This document shows positions 63,700 to 64,000 of a DNA stretch of 64,000 nt, one piece after another. This stretch comes from Cranoglanis bouderius. Its lineage: Eukaryota; Chordata; Actinopteri; Siluriformes; Cranoglanididae. The position numbers were made by a program, and so were the translations under genes. The DNA lies in contig CM042539.1 of assembly GCA_023630585.1 (NCBI GenBank), forward strand, positions 4,594,755 to 4,658,754. The letters run 5' to 3'. Positions within the stretch are counted from its first letter, which is position 1. Each line of letters opens with the position of its first letter. The notes under the pieces were generated by a model, which saw nothing but the letters and a program-made list of their open reading frames with translations, ran no database searches and was not told the origin of the DNA.

Positions 63700-63852
63700 A
63701 AACCTTTTTCTGTAACATTTAATTTTGTGCTAGAAAACTAATGTTTGGGAAACTAAAATGTTTTTGTACTGACTTGATCATGTAGAAGTCATTAAAAAAA
63801 AAAAAATGTACTAAAAAAATAGGGTGCCTAAAACTTTTGCACAGTACTGTAT
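63700..63852. mobile_element. End of a DNA transposon, same as 16480-16673
   Basis: Ends CCTAAAACTTTTGCACAGTA then CTGTA. Preceding sequence is A-rich and non-coding. Confidence 0.55.
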
Positions 63853-64000
63853 ATCTCACTTTTGAGTTGGGACAGTCATTGTTAAATATGATTAATCACA
63901 TCGGATATTTTTATATGCAGATGATATTCTATATATTATATGGCAGCTAACTCAATTCCACATGTTCTTTCTACATTTATTTTTTTTAGTTCACTCTCTG

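Overview
This window is vertebrate nuclear DNA, almost certainly from a ray-finned fish. Two multi-exon genes with GT-AG introns lie on the minus strand, and between and inside them sits a dense set of Tc1/mariner, hAT, LINE, SINE and Ty3/gypsy-like repeats typical of teleosts. The number of Tc1-like families would fit an ostariophysan such as a catfish, but that placement is inference. No bacterial-style operon, tRNA, rRNA or CRISPR array was found.

Layout. 1-8765: intergenic, repeat-rich. It holds a Tc1-like element with one in-frame stop, an unrecognised broken gene, and two closely related Tc1-like copies in opposite orientation, one with an open DD34E transposase. 8766-25370: folylpolyglutamate synthase (fpgs), 15 coding exons on the minus strand, complete, predicted 576 residues. 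Its introns carry a tRNA-derived SINE fragment, four Tc1-like remnants, a hAT-type element with a nested Tc1, a hAT MITE with a perfect 8-bp target-site duplication, and a 1.85-kb TG...CA element that looks like a solo LTR. 25371-34250: intergenic, with a hairpin beside the fpgs 5' end, a CTCF-like motif, a LINE fragment, Tc1 remnants, a 2.2-kb terminal-inverted-repeat element and an 865-bp Tc1-type MITE. 34255-58396: the 3' part of the electrogenic sodium bicarbonate cotransporter gene (slc4a4, NBCe1), 20 exons on the minus strand from the end of the cytoplasmic N-terminal domain to the C terminus. The first exons must lie beyond the right edge or in sequence not recognised here. Its introns hold about ten Tc1-type pieces, an L1-like tail, a 1.6-kb long-armed inverted repeat and a hAT element. 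58400-64000: probably slc4a4 intron, with two decayed Ty3/gypsy fragments and a minus-strand retropepsin fragment.

The two host genes are not known to act together. fpgs retains folates by glutamylation in cytosol and mitochondria; slc4a4 moves Na+ and bicarbonate across the plasma membrane. I did not find a convincing new biological system. The least explained structure is the long inverted repeat at 46637-48254. The sites most likely to matter for host function are the two-start arrangement of fpgs and the ambiguous slc4a4 C-terminal splice site.
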